Below, in pieces: positions 7,892-15,201 of a stretch of DNA of 38,994 nt. Origin of the DNA: Solirubrobacterales bacterium (lineage in GTDB: Bacteria > Actinomycetota > Thermoleophilia > Solirubrobacterales > 70-9). Location: contig JAOPZF010000032.1 in the NCBI GenBank assembly GCA_025964255.1, forward strand, positions 1 to 38,994, written 5' to 3'. Each line of letters starts with the position of its first letter. Position 1 is the stretch's first letter. A model generated the notes under the pieces. That model saw only the letters and a list, made by a program, of their open reading frames with translations. It did not search any database and was not told where the DNA came from. The position numbers and the translations under genes were made by a program.

Positions 7892-7977
7892 CGCGACCTG
7901 ACCCGCCGGACCGCCGCGACCACCAGCCCGGGTCGCTTGTCGGCGATGTAGTGACCACTGTCGATCTGCCGGTTAGA
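7861..7977 (-). pseudogene. 3' remnant of an alpha/beta-hydrolase gene
   Basis: Directly after a TGA on the minus strand, a frame reads RQIDSGHYIADKRPGLVVAAV and on to a stop at 7861-7863. A strand, then D-S-G-H-Y, then a terminal helix is how many alpha/beta-hydrolases end, with the His as the catalytic-triad histidine. No start codon or upstream part remains, and the 3' end overlaps the lipoprotein gene. I read it as a 30-40-residue fossil; the family call rests on that short motif. Confidence 0.4.
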
Positions 7978-8022
7978 TCACCGGCCCTTCGCCCCGGAAT
8001 AGTCGGCGGTCACAATCCACCG

Positions 8023-8387
8023 ATGGCCGAGACCAACGTCGAGATAGCGCGCCGCGGTTTCGCGGCTGTTCTCTCAGGTGACTTCGACGCCGTCACCGAG
8101 TTCCTGGACCCCGACGTGAAGTGGCACGGCGGCGACCCGGACGGCGAGGGCGCCTGCCGAAACCGGGACCAGGCGTTGGAGGTCATCCGGAAGGCGTTCG
8201 ACCAGGGATTCGCCGCGGACCTCGTGAACGTGATCGCGCGGGGGATCGGGTCGTGGTGATCCTGCGCCCTGCGGGCAGTGACCGCACCTTCGCCAACCTG
8301 ACGACCTTCAGAGAGGGTAAGGCGATCGAGATGGTCCATTACCCGAATCCCGAGGACGCGTTCGCGGCTGCCGGTCTCGGCTCTTAG
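8023..8387 (+). pseudogene. SnoaL/NTF2-like protein gene with a one-base frameshift
   Basis: From the ATG at 8023 the frame reads MAETNVEIARRGF, typical of a SnoaL-like alpha+beta-barrel protein, with FLDPDVKWHGGDPDG and a helix with RDQALEVIRKAF, but stops at 8257-8259. Adding one G to the G5 run at 8240-8244 restores one frame, joining VNVIARGD to RVVVILRPAG and continuing through FANLTTFREGKAIEMVHYP to a stop at 8385-8387, giving a normal-length protein of about 121 aa. Either a recent frameshift mutation or a missing base in the assembly. No substrate can be assigned; the family includes cyclases, isomerases and binding proteins. Confidence 0.75.
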
Positions 8388-8417
8388 TCGAGCCGGCGCT
8401 GTCGCCGTCCGGTGGGC

Positions 8418-9128
8418 TCATTCTTCGGTGCCGAAGAAGACGCCGTTGAATTTCTTGCTCTTGCCGCAGCCGGGCGTGCCTTGCTTGCAGGATTCGCCGA
8501 GCTTCGCGGTGGGCTTGGCCAGCGGCACCTTGGCGTGAAGCTGTTCTTGGGTTATCCGTCTGGCCGTTTCTTCTTCTACTTCCAAGAGTGATTCGGGCCC
8601 GGGGGGATGCTTGGATTCCGTCGCGCGCCCGGGGGATTCGGCGGATTCGTGGCCACTCCCGCCGCCTGGCATCGGAGCGCTTTCCGTGTGGGGTTCGGAG
8701 CGGGCTTCGGGAGCCCGGGGTTCGCCGCCGCTTTCGATCGTGATCCGCTCCGGTCCGTGGTTGGCTGACGAACCGCCTTCATGGCCGGCGCGGCCGACAA
8801 GAAATCCGAGGCCGACCGCGAGGATCAAGGTCGCGACACCGACGATCAGGGCGGCGTTCGGGCTTCGGCCCCTCGAGCCCTGCCTTGATGGAGGCGGCGG
8901 GAGGGTGCGGCCCGGGCCGCCCCCGGCATCGGCAAAGTCCATAGAGGTGACGGCATCCAGGAACGGCGGCCGCGGATCCCCGCGACGATGGCCGCAGCCG
9001 AGGCAGTAGCGCTGGTCCGCCGCCATCGACGCCCCGCAGTCGGGGCACGAGTCGCGCTCCTCGAACGCGATGATCGACGCCCCGGGGACAGAAGGAGTCG
9101 TCGGATCGGTCAGGCCCGCTGGACTCAT
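8418..9128 (-). CDS. Membrane-anchored zinc-ribbon protein of unknown function
   Basis: A 236-aa protein with an N-terminal zinc ribbon (CPDCG, residues 28-32, and CLGCG, about 42-46, two CxxC pairs), a Pro/Gly/Arg linker, one membrane helix (about 92-113, ALIVGVATLILAVGLGFLVG), then a long low-complexity extracytoplasmic region rich in Ser, Glu, Pro and Gly. A small C-terminal segment carries a Cys pair (GESCKQGTPGCGKSKKFNG). Zinc ribbon in the cytoplasm with a disordered outer region is common in actinobacterial proteins of unknown role. TAATGT (9136-9141) ends 7 nt before the ATG, which predicts a leaderless mRNA. It lies downstream of the S53 protease gene in the same direction, separated by that gene's terminator. 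Confidence 0.7.
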   Translation of the reverse strand: MSPAGLTDPTTPSVPGASIIAFEERDSCPDCGASMAADQRYCLGCGHRRGDPRPPFLDAVTSMDFADAGGGPGRTLPPPPSRQGSRGRSPNAALIVGVATLILAVGLGFLVGRAGHEGGSSANHGPERITIESGGEPRAPEARSEPHTESAPMPGGGSGHESAESPGRATESKHPPGPESLLEVEEETARRITQEQLHAKVPLAKPTAKLGESCKQGTPGCGKSKKFNGVFFGTEE

Positions 9129-9202
9129 GGCCGGGACATTAGGGCCCGTCCGGGCCCGTCATGTTTAGGAATTGTGCAGTCGGTGGCGGGGGTCGGTGGA
9201 CC

Positions 9203-9234
9203 CGCGGTCGGGGGCGCGTGCGCCCCCGACCGCG
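9203..9234 (-). terminator. Strong hairpin terminator after the S53 protease gene
   Basis: Two perfectly complementary 15-base arms, 9203-9217 and 9220-9234, are separated by only two bases (effective loop CGTG). The hairpin begins 6 bases beyond the stop codon of the protease gene on the minus strand. No clear T-tract follows, as is common in high-GC actinobacteria. Confidence 0.75.
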
Positions 9235-9239
9235 ATGGG

Positions 9240-11456
9240 TCAGCGCTTGATCAGTTCCGAGATGAACTGATCGCCGGGGGATCCGAGGCCGGTCATCGAG
9301 TCGAACCCTGGGGCCGCCGACAGCGACTCGGGTGCTTCTTCGATTTCGACTTCGCATTCGCCGGTTTCTTCGTTCGGTTTTTCACAGAAGTACTCGGTCG
9401 CTCCTTCCATGCCGAGGATCCTCGCCGTGGTGAGGATGCCTTCTTCGGCGTTTTCTTCGTTGAGGTAATCGTTGCGGACGACCGCCTGCTTGCCGGCCGG
9501 GAGGATGTCGTAGAACGCTCCCGAGTTCTGGCCTCCGGCATCGAGGTGGTAGAGCAGCGGATTGACGAATCCGAGCGAGCCTCGGGCCGCTTGGTCGGCA
9601 TCCGCCATCAGCCCGGCGAACAGCGGGGATGACAGGCTCGTGCCGCCGATGCGGTACTGGTCGTAGTAGGTGCCGTCGGAGAATGCCTGCGTCTCGCCGA
9701 CGAGCATGCCGGTCGAGGGATCACCCTCCATCGAGATGTCCGGCAGGACGCGGTTCGGCACACCGGTCCCGGCCTTCGCGGTGAGTTCGGCGGGCACCAC
9801 CCCTTCCTGGTACCAGGGCTCGCGGTACTGGTTGGTCGTTCCGCCGCCGCCGCCGTAGTCGTATTCACCGGGGGCTTCCGGCTCCCAGTCACCGACTTCG
9901 GAGGTTTCGCAGAATTCGAGTTCCGCCAGTTCTGCGGTGCAGAGGGCGCTGATGCCGGTCGACCAGCCGACCTCACCGAGGCGGTTGTTCTGCGCGCCGA
10001 TCTCGATGCTGGTGCCGCCGACCGCGGTCGCGTACGGGCTGGTCCCCGGGAACGACGGCTGCTGCGAACCGGAGACGATGAAGTTGTCTCCTTCATCACC
10101 GGACGAGAACTGCACGCCCACGCCGGTGCCGGCTGCCATCAGCAGCACGTGGTTGAACGCTTCCCTCGATTCGGTGGTTTCGCCTTCTTCTTCTTCGGGA
10201 CCGTTGGACCAGGAGTCGCTCACGATGCTCGCCAGGTGGCCGTCGACGACTTCCTCGACCGCGTTGTACAGAGACACGGTGCAGTTTTTGCCACCGACGT
10301 AGAGCACCTTCGCTCCGGGCGCCATCGCGTGCACGGCCTCGACGTCGAGGGTCTGCTCGCCCGACCAGCCGGGTGCTTCGCACTCTTCGGTCTGGGTGAA
10401 CGGCCGCTGGATCATCTCCTTGAACTGGCCCGGCTGCCACTGCTGCGAGCCGCTCGAGCCGTGGTACCCATGGGACGTCGTGCCCTGGTTCTTCTGCGCG
10501 TACTCGACCGCGTCGCTGTAGAGCGTCGGCGACACGAACGCGTCGACGATCGCGACCGTCACGCCAGAGCCATCAAGGCCTTGGGAGATCGGTGCGGCCA
10601 GGTTGTAGGCGCCCTGCAGCTGCGCCGGCTTGTAGCCGCACACCGCGTAGGGCAGCGGGTTCGGGAAGCCGCCGCCGAAGGCCGGCAGGGTGCTCGCGAG
10701 TTCCTGCCCGTAGTAGGCGGAGCAGGGGGTCGCGTTGCGGAAGCCCGCGGGCTGTTCGATTTCTTCAACTTCTTCTTCCTGCGGCGGAGGCCAGTGACCG
10801 TGCCCTCCATGACCGTGACCGCCCCAGCCCCACGGGCCGTGGCCGTGACCGCCGTGGCCGCCCCGGCCGTCAAATTCGGCGCCGGTGAGGTTGGCCGGCT
10901 TCGCGCGGATCTCGTCGACTCCCCGCACGCCGGTGATCAGCGGTGCGACCGTGGTCGGGGCGCTCAGTGACGATGATGCGAGGCGCAAGGTTTCTTCGCC
11001 GACTTCGTAGTCGGCAAGCTTCGTCTGGAAATAGGCTTCGATCTGTTCGGCGGTCCCTTCGGCGACGATCGTCATCCGGTCGGGGGCCACCTTCGCGACC
11101 TTGATGCCGGCGGCGCGCAGCGAGGCCACGACTTCCCTGTCCGCCTTGGCGCTCGGCGAGAAGCGGCTCTCCCACTGCTGCGGAGTCAGGTACCTGCGGT
11201 AGTTGCGGCTCGTCGGGTCGGTCACTTCCTTGGCGAGCGCTTCGGCGCCGGGAAGGTCCTTCAAATCGAGGCCGACGTCGAATTCGATCAGTTCCCCCGA
11301 TGGCGTCGGGGCGGTTTCGTTCGCGGGCACGGCCGCCGGGGCCTTGCCCTGAATTTCTTCAGAGGTCGCCGCGCCGGCGGCGACTGTTGGGATGAGCAAG
11401 AACGCAACGCCCGCAAGAAGGGCAGCGAACCAGCCGTGGGACAACAGCTTCTTCAT
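9240..11456 (-). CDS. Secreted S53 (sedolisin/kumamolisin-type) serine-carboxyl protease
   Basis: A 738-aa preproenzyme. A signal peptide (residues 1-30, ending AAGAA) is followed by an activation domain to about residue 190 (LTPQQWESRFSPS, the usual prodomain motif). A Gly/His-rich linker (197-222) and an acidic run come next, then the catalytic domain. S53 residues are present: Glu367 and Asp371 in SGEQTLDVEA, Asp454 in SSGDEGD and Ser607 in GGTSLSSP. The C-terminal GFDSMTGLGSP is the calcium-site region. The family cleaves proteins, often at low pH. I chose the ATG at 11456 (MKKLLSHGW gives a proper signal peptide); a TTG at 11474 is in frame upstream and also possible because TTAAAT lies just before it. 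Confidence 0.92.
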   Translation of the reverse strand: MKKLLSHGWFAALLAGVAFLLIPTVAAGAATSEEIQGKAPAAVPANETAPTPSGELIEFDVGLDLKDLPGAEALAKEVTDPTSRNYRRYLTPQQWESRFSPSAKADREVVASLRAAGIKVAKVAPDRMTIVAEGTAEQIEAYFQTKLADYEVGEETLRLASSSLSAPTTVAPLITGVRGVDEIRAKPANLTGAEFDGRGGHGGHGHGPWGWGGHGHGGHGHWPPPQEEEVEEIEQPAGFRNATPCSAYYGQELASTLPAFGGGFPNPLPYAVCGYKPAQLQGAYNLAAPISQGLDGSGVTVAIVDAFVSPTLYSDAVEYAQKNQGTTSHGYHGSSGSQQWQPGQFKEMIQRPFTQTEECEAPGWSGEQTLDVEAVHAMAPGAKVLYVGGKNCTVSLYNAVEEVVDGHLASIVSDSWSNGPEEEEGETTESREAFNHVLLMAAGTGVGVQFSSGDEGDNFIVSGSQQPSFPGTSPYATAVGGTSIEIGAQNNRLGEVGWSTGISALCTAELAELEFCETSEVGDWEPEAPGEYDYGGGGGTTNQYREPWYQEGVVPAELTAKAGTGVPNRVLPDISMEGDPSTGMLVGETQAFSDGTYYDQYRIGGTSLSSPLFAGLMADADQAARGSLGFVNPLLYHLDAGGQNSGAFYDILPAGKQAVVRNDYLNEENAEEGILTTARILGMEGATEYFCEKPNEETGECEVEIEEAPESLSAAPGFDSMTGLGSPGDQFISELIKR

Positions 11457-11677
11457 GGATATAACCGCCGTCAATCGTGATTTAAGAGCACTCCCGAGGC
11501 TCCGGCGCCTTCTCCAACCAGTTCACGCCCGACCGCCGAGATCCGTCGCGAATACCCAAAACTCGTCAAAGCGAACCAGCCCCGCCCGGCAGGCGCTGCG
11601 GCGCTCAGAGCAGCTTTTCGTAGGTGCCGAACGTCAGCACCGGGGTCAATGCTCCTTCGACGGTTCTGTTGGGAGAT

Positions 11678-11866
11678 TCAGGACGCCCGGTTCTGGGCGC
11701 GTTCCACCGGCTTGTAGCGACGGCGCCACACGGCGTTCGGCTGCACCGCGCAGCGTCGGCAGAGGTGCAGGTTCGCGACTGGTTCTGACGTGCCGAGCCC
11801 GGTGACCTCGACCGTCTGGAGCACTCCACCTTTGGAGCAGTTCTCGCAGGTACCGACCGTCTTCAT
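11678..11866 (-). CDS. Small four-cysteine zinc-binding protein
   Basis: A 62-aa protein with two CxxC pairs, CENC near residue 7 and CRRC near residue 36, spaced as in a zinc ribbon, followed by a basic tail (WRRRYKPVERAQNR). No other domain fits in this length. It could bind nucleic acid or act as an adaptor; the function is unknown. No obvious ribosome-binding site or -10 is seen before the ATG at 11866. It stands upstream of the protease gene on the same strand with a 221-base gap holding no supported gene. Confidence 0.5.
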   Translation of the reverse strand: MKTVGTCENCSKGGVLQTVEVTGLGTSEPVANLHLCRRCAVQPNAVWRRRYKPVERAQNRAS

Positions 11867-11976
11867 GCTTCTACATCGTCACTTCGGCGGCAGGCCTCAA
11901 GTGTTGGCGGACGGGCTACGCGGTTTTCGCGTACGTCCGGTGTCCAGTCCTCCGGATCTCGCCGGCCGCCGGTTAG

Positions 11977-12108
11977 GTTGGCGGCGATGAAACCGTTCTC
12001 GGCTACTACGAGAAGCGGAAGCCGGCGAGCCGGAACAATCCGCAGGCGCTCGATGACGGGCTGGCGGAATGGCTCTGGGAGCGCTCCGAGGCGCTGCTCT
12101 CCGCCTGA
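11977..12108 (+). pseudogene. 3' remnant of a short-chain dehydrogenase-like gene
   Basis: After a TAG at 11974-11976 the frame reads GGDETVLGYYEKRKP and goes on through NPQALDDGLAEWLWERSEALL to TGA at 12106-12108. A stretch of the form NP.AL...LAEWLWERSE.LL is a typical C-terminal helix of retinol-dehydrogenase-like SDR proteins. No ATG, GTG or TTG begins the frame and the Rossmann core is missing, so it is a truncated fossil. The family call rests on about 25 residues. Confidence 0.4.
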
Positions 12109-12150
12109 GTGACATCGCGGGTTGCGGTGCGGGCCCGGTCGGGGTAGTAC

Positions 12151-13485
12151 ATGACGATGAGCGCAGCGCCGCACAGGGTCACGGTGATCGGTGGCGGCTT
12201 CGGCGGGCTCGAAGCCGCCAAGCACCTCGCCGCGGCGCCGGTCGAGGTGACGCTGATCGACCGTCGCAACTTCCACCTGTTCCAGCCGCTGACCTACCAG
12301 GTGGCGACGGGGGCACTCTCGCCGGCCGAGGTTTGTTACCCGCTGCGGGCGATCTTCAAGGGGCGGCCGAACGTCCGGGTGGTGATGGCGACGGTCGAGG
12401 CGGTCGACCTCGAGGAGCGCAAGCTGCGGCTGCAACCGAGCGCCGAGGGCGGCGAGGCGTTCGACCTTGGATACGACACCCTGGTCGTCGCCGCCGGCTC
12501 GGCCTACTCCTACTTCGGCCACGAGGAGTGGCGGCAGGTCGCGCCAGAGGTGAAGTCGCTGGAGAGTGCGCTCGAGCTGCGGGCGCGGCTGCTCGGCGCG
12601 TTCGAGGCCGCCGAGCTGGAGGCCGACGCCGAGCGGCGATGTGCCCTGCTCACCTTCGTAGTCGTCGGCGGCGGGCCGACCGGGGTCGAGATGGCGGGCC
12701 AGATCGCCGAGCTCGCCCGCGACACGCTGAGCGACGAGTTCCGGACGATCGACCCAGGGGAGGCCCGGGTGCTGCTGGTCGAGATGGCCGACCGGGTGCT
12801 CACCACCTTTCCGCCGTCCCTCTCGCGCAAGGCGAAGTCGCAGCTCGAACATCTCGGGGTGACTCCGATGCTCGGTCACACCGTGGTCGGGATAGATGCC
12901 GAATCGGTGACGGTCGAAGGGGGCGTAGAGGCGGCGCGGCGGATCCCCGCCCACAACGTGATCTGGGCCGCCGGGGTGACCGCCTCGGCGCTCGGCGGGG
13001 CGCTCGCCGAGCAATGCGGCGGCGAGGTCGACAAAGCCGGCCGCATCCTCGTCGAACCGGACCTGACCCTGCCCGGGAATCCCGGGGTGTTCGCGATCGG
13101 AGACATGATCCGGGTCCGCCGCCCGGGCGGCGAGGCGCAGGCGCTCCCCGGGGTCGCGCCGGTGGCGATGCAGCAGGGCCGTTACGCGGCGAAGGCGGTT
13201 CGCGCCCGGCTCGAGGGGCGGTCGGTCTCGCCGTTCCACTACCTCGACAAGGGCAACCTGGCGACGATCGGGCGCGCCCGCGCCGTCGCCGACCTCCACC
13301 TGGTGCGCCTCAGTGGTTTCCCGGCCTGGCTCACCTGGCTCTTCGTCCACCTCTGGTACCTGATCGGCTTCCAGAATCGGCTGCTCGTCTTCGTCCGCTG
13401 GTCGTTCAGCTTCCTCACCCGAGGCCGCGGCGCCCGCGTGATCGCCGAGGGCGGGGAGGAGCGTGAATCGGGGCGGGCCGCGTAG
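12151..13485 (+). CDS. ndh: Type II NADH:quinone oxidoreductase (NDH-2)
   Basis: A 444-aa flavoprotein of the two-dinucleotide-binding family. The FAD-binding GGGFGG is at 14-19, the NADH-binding VVGGGPTGVE at about 171-180, and FAIGD at 314-318 contacts FAD. AMQQG (339-343) corresponds to the quinone-site AQxAxQQG motif of NDH-2. The C-terminal part (about 386-424) is hydrophobic and aromatic (WLTWLFVHLWYLIGF), as expected for monotopic membrane attachment. It moves electrons from NADH to quinone without pumping protons. ATGs at 12151 and 12157 are both possible; TAGTAC ends 6 nt before the second, which favours 12157 by the leaderless pattern. It stands alone, not in an operon. Confidence 0.92.
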   Translation: MTMSAAPHRVTVIGGGFGGLEAAKHLAAAPVEVTLIDRRNFHLFQPLTYQVATGALSPAEVCYPLRAIFKGRPNVRVVMATVEAVDLEERKLRLQPSAEGGEAFDLGYDTLVVAAGSAYSYFGHEEWRQVAPEVKSLESALELRARLLGAFEAAELEADAERRCALLTFVVVGGGPTGVEMAGQIAELARDTLSDEFRTIDPGEARVLLVEMADRVLTTFPPSLSRKAKSQLEHLGVTPMLGHTVVGIDAESVTVEGGVEAARRIPAHNVIWAAGVTASALGGALAEQCGGEVDKAGRILVEPDLTLPGNPGVFAIGDMIRVRRPGGEAQALPGVAPVAMQQGRYAAKAVRARLEGRSVSPFHYLDKGNLATIGRARAVADLHLVRLSGFPAWLTWLFVHLWYLIGFQNRLLVFVRWSFSFLTRGRGARVIAEGGEERESGRAA

Positions 13486-13495
13486 CTTCGGGCCG

Positions 13496-13613
13496 ATGTT
13501 CGACCACGTCGAGATCGCGGTCTCCGACCTCGATGCCTCCGAGCGCTTCTACGAGCATCCGCTGTCTCGCGGCCTTCAACAACATCGAGGTCGTCAACCA
13601 CAACCGCGGATGA
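13496..13613 (+). pseudogene. VOC/glyoxalase-fold gene with its centre deleted
   Basis: The frame from ATG 13496 begins MFDHVEIAVSDLDASERFYE, the classic first strand and helix of a vicinal-oxygen-chelate (glyoxalase/bleomycin-resistance) protein. The same strand then reads, one frame over, AFNNIEVVNHNRG and TGA at 13611-13613, which is how such proteins end (D.dGNNIE.V.H). A normal VOC protein has 120-140 residues; here only about 38 are coded, so roughly 80-90 codons are gone from the middle and the frame is broken. TAGCTT (13483-13488) remains 7 nt before the start codon, so the promoter is intact. Confidence 0.7.
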
Positions 13614-13631
13614 AGGCCGTCCTCCTGAGGC

Positions 13632-14564
13632 TCAGATGCCGACGCTGACGTAGCCGCCGTCTCCGTGCGTGAGCCGGGCGTGCTCGAGGCTGACGTGGAC
13701 GCCGGGGCCGGCCAGCCTCACCGTGTGGCCGGGGAAAGTCAACGTCAGATCGCCACTGAAGAGCGGCGACACCGAGTTCCTGCTGCGGGTCAGGCGAGCG
13801 GTGCCGGCGAAGGGGGCCGGTGGACCGAGGGTCGCGGTCCGCACCTTCGGGTCGTAGTGGAAGGCGCCGGCGGGAGCCACCCCGTTCAGTTCCCGGAAGA
13901 TCTTGATCCCGCCGCGGCGCTCGGCCAGCGAAGCGGTGAAGATCGTCTTGGCGGTGGGTCGGTTCTTGTTGATCTGGAACTTGACGGTCCGGCCGTTCGC
14001 GTAGGACACCCCGAGGAGCCGCGCGCCCGGCTCGCCGGGTCCGAAGGACTCGCCGGAGCTGCCGCCATTGCAACCGATGCGTCGTGAGAACACAGCCAGC
14101 GACGGCACGGCGGCCGCCCGGGTCGCTCGCGCGTCGGTGTACCCACCCTCGCCGTTGAATTCGAAGACCCCTTCGTAGGTTCCGGTTTCGAAGCTTTCCG
14201 GGTGGTGGAAGCAAGGTGGGTTGACGGTTTCCTCGCGTCCCGATCGATTCAGGACCATGTCCACCCGGCCGAGAGTGCCGAGCCGGGCGTGGATCGAATC
14301 GGTGGTCACCTGCGCCGGTGCCGTGTAGGAGGCGAATTCGCGTGCGCGACCCGCCGTCACGGTGATCTCGCCGTGACCGGACCCATCCTCTTCGGTGTAG
14401 GCGGCGACGGAGATCGAGAAGCCGTGGCTCCCCTGCAGCCTGAAGCCGCCCGGCGGGTTGGGTCCTTCGGCCACTCGCGGCGCCGCGGCGGAGGCGGTCC
14501 CTGCGAGGAGGAACGTGCAGACCACGCCCAAGAGCATCGCGCCGATCACCGGACTGCGTCTCAT
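13632..14564 (-). CDS. Secreted protein of unknown function (310 aa)
   Basis: The N-terminus is a clear signal peptide (basic MRRSP, a hydrophobic run, cleavage near TASA-AAP at residues 23-28). The mature protein is beta-rich with alternating strands and turns (HGFSISVAAYTEEDGSGHGEITVTAGR) and a few Cys (PPCFHH, IGCNGG). I do not recognise a domain; the pattern of short strands suggests a beta-sandwich. No catalytic residues are evident. TAAGGT (14571-14576) ends 6 nt before the ATG, so the mRNA is probably leaderless. It follows hxlR on the same strand with a 71-base gap. Confidence 0.7.
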   Translation of the reverse strand: MRRSPVIGAMLLGVVCTFLLAGTASAAAPRVAEGPNPPGGFRLQGSHGFSISVAAYTEEDGSGHGEITVTAGRAREFASYTAPAQVTTDSIHARLGTLGRVDMVLNRSGREETVNPPCFHHPESFETGTYEGVFEFNGEGGYTDARATRAAAVPSLAVFSRRIGCNGGSSGESFGPGEPGARLLGVSYANGRTVKFQINKNRPTAKTIFTASLAERRGGIKIFRELNGVAPAGAFHYDPKVRTATLGPPAPFAGTARLTRSRNSVSPLFSGDLTLTFPGHTVRLAGPGVHVSLEHARLTHGDGGYVSVGI

Positions 14565-14635
14565 CCGACCACCTTAAGCGATCGCGCCGACCTTCAAGCC
14601 GGGATTCGATCGAGGCCGGTCGGGCCGCGGGTGAC

Positions 14636-15127
14636 TTAAGGGCCGGCGCGACGGCGCCGGCGTGCGGCGAGCTCCATGTCGCCGGCGTCGAGTGCGTGGC
14701 CGTCGGCGCAGCGCAGCTCGACCCCGACCTTGGCGCCGCAGCCCTGGTGGCGCAGCTCGACTCCGCCTCCGTCGTTCTCCCAACGGTCGCCCCACTGCAT
14801 CAGCGCGACGAGCGTGGGGAGGAGGTCGGAGCCTTTCTCGGTCAGCCGGTAGCGCTGCCGGGTCCGCTTGCCCGGCTCACGGTAGTCCTCGCGCTCGAGC
14901 AGGCCCTCGTCGACCAGCTCGCGTAGTCGCGCCGCGGTCACCGGGTCCGAGAGGCCGACCCGCTCGGCGAAGTCTTCGAAGCGAGTGGTGCCGTAGAAGG
15001 CCTCCCGCATCAGCAGGAAGGTCGAGCGGTTGCGCAGCACGTCGAGCGCCTTGCCGATCGAGCAGCGGTCGATCGCCGACCATGACTCGCGGGGATCGAG
15101 CCGCCCCGTCATCTCGATGGTGTCCAT
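14636..15127 (-). CDS. HxlR-family winged-helix regulator
   Basis: A 163-aa transcription factor. The DNA-binding core is at about residues 20-110: CSIGKALDVLRNRSTFLLMREAF, then the HTH with RFEDFAERVGLSDPVTAARLRELVDEGLLE, then the wing RQRYRLTEKG. Cys22 at the start of the core matches the redox-sensing Cys in HxlR proteins such as HypR/YodB. The C-terminal extension holds two more Cys (GCGAKVGVELRCADG). It is divergent from the drug-efflux MFS gene and probably represses it and itself. TACACT (15134-15139) ends 6 nt before the ATG, so it is leaderless. Confidence 0.88.
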   Translation of the reverse strand: MDTIEMTGRLDPRESWSAIDRCSIGKALDVLRNRSTFLLMREAFYGTTRFEDFAERVGLSDPVTAARLRELVDEGLLEREDYREPGKRTRQRYRLTEKGSDLLPTLVALMQWGDRWENDGGGVELRHQGCGAKVGVELRCADGHALDAGDMELAARRRRRAGP

Positions 15128-15140
15128 CGATGGAGTGTAG

Positions 15141-15201
15141 CTGGCTTAAGGCAGCATCAGTCAGGTCTGGTAGGTTGCTGGCTATGTCTTCCCTAAGCCA
15201 G
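15141..15201. promoter_or_regulatory. Divergent promoter with inverted and direct repeats (HxlR operator candidate)
   Basis: CTGGCTTA (15141-15148) and TAAGCCAG (15194-15201) form a perfect 8-bp inverted repeat flanking the promoter. GCTGGCT is also directly repeated at 15140-15146 and 15177-15183. The first copy lies between the -35 and -10 positions of hxlR (-10 TACACT, 15134-15139 on the minus strand). The second lies between the MFS -10 (TAGGTT, 15171-15176) and its start codon at 15184. HxlR regulators bind such repeats as dimers. Confidence 0.5.

Noticed and set aside
5800-8259. A very long plus-strand open frame spanning several genes
   Set aside because: Its translation is Arg/Pro-rich low complexity and it overlaps the acidic protein and lipoprotein genes in another frame; only the last 79 codons (SnoaL-like start) are real.
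11605-11829. Minus-strand frame ending LTPVLTFGTYEKLL near the Cys-pair gene
   Set aside because: The ending looks protein-like, but the rest is a shadow of the four-Cys protein in another frame and there is no start.
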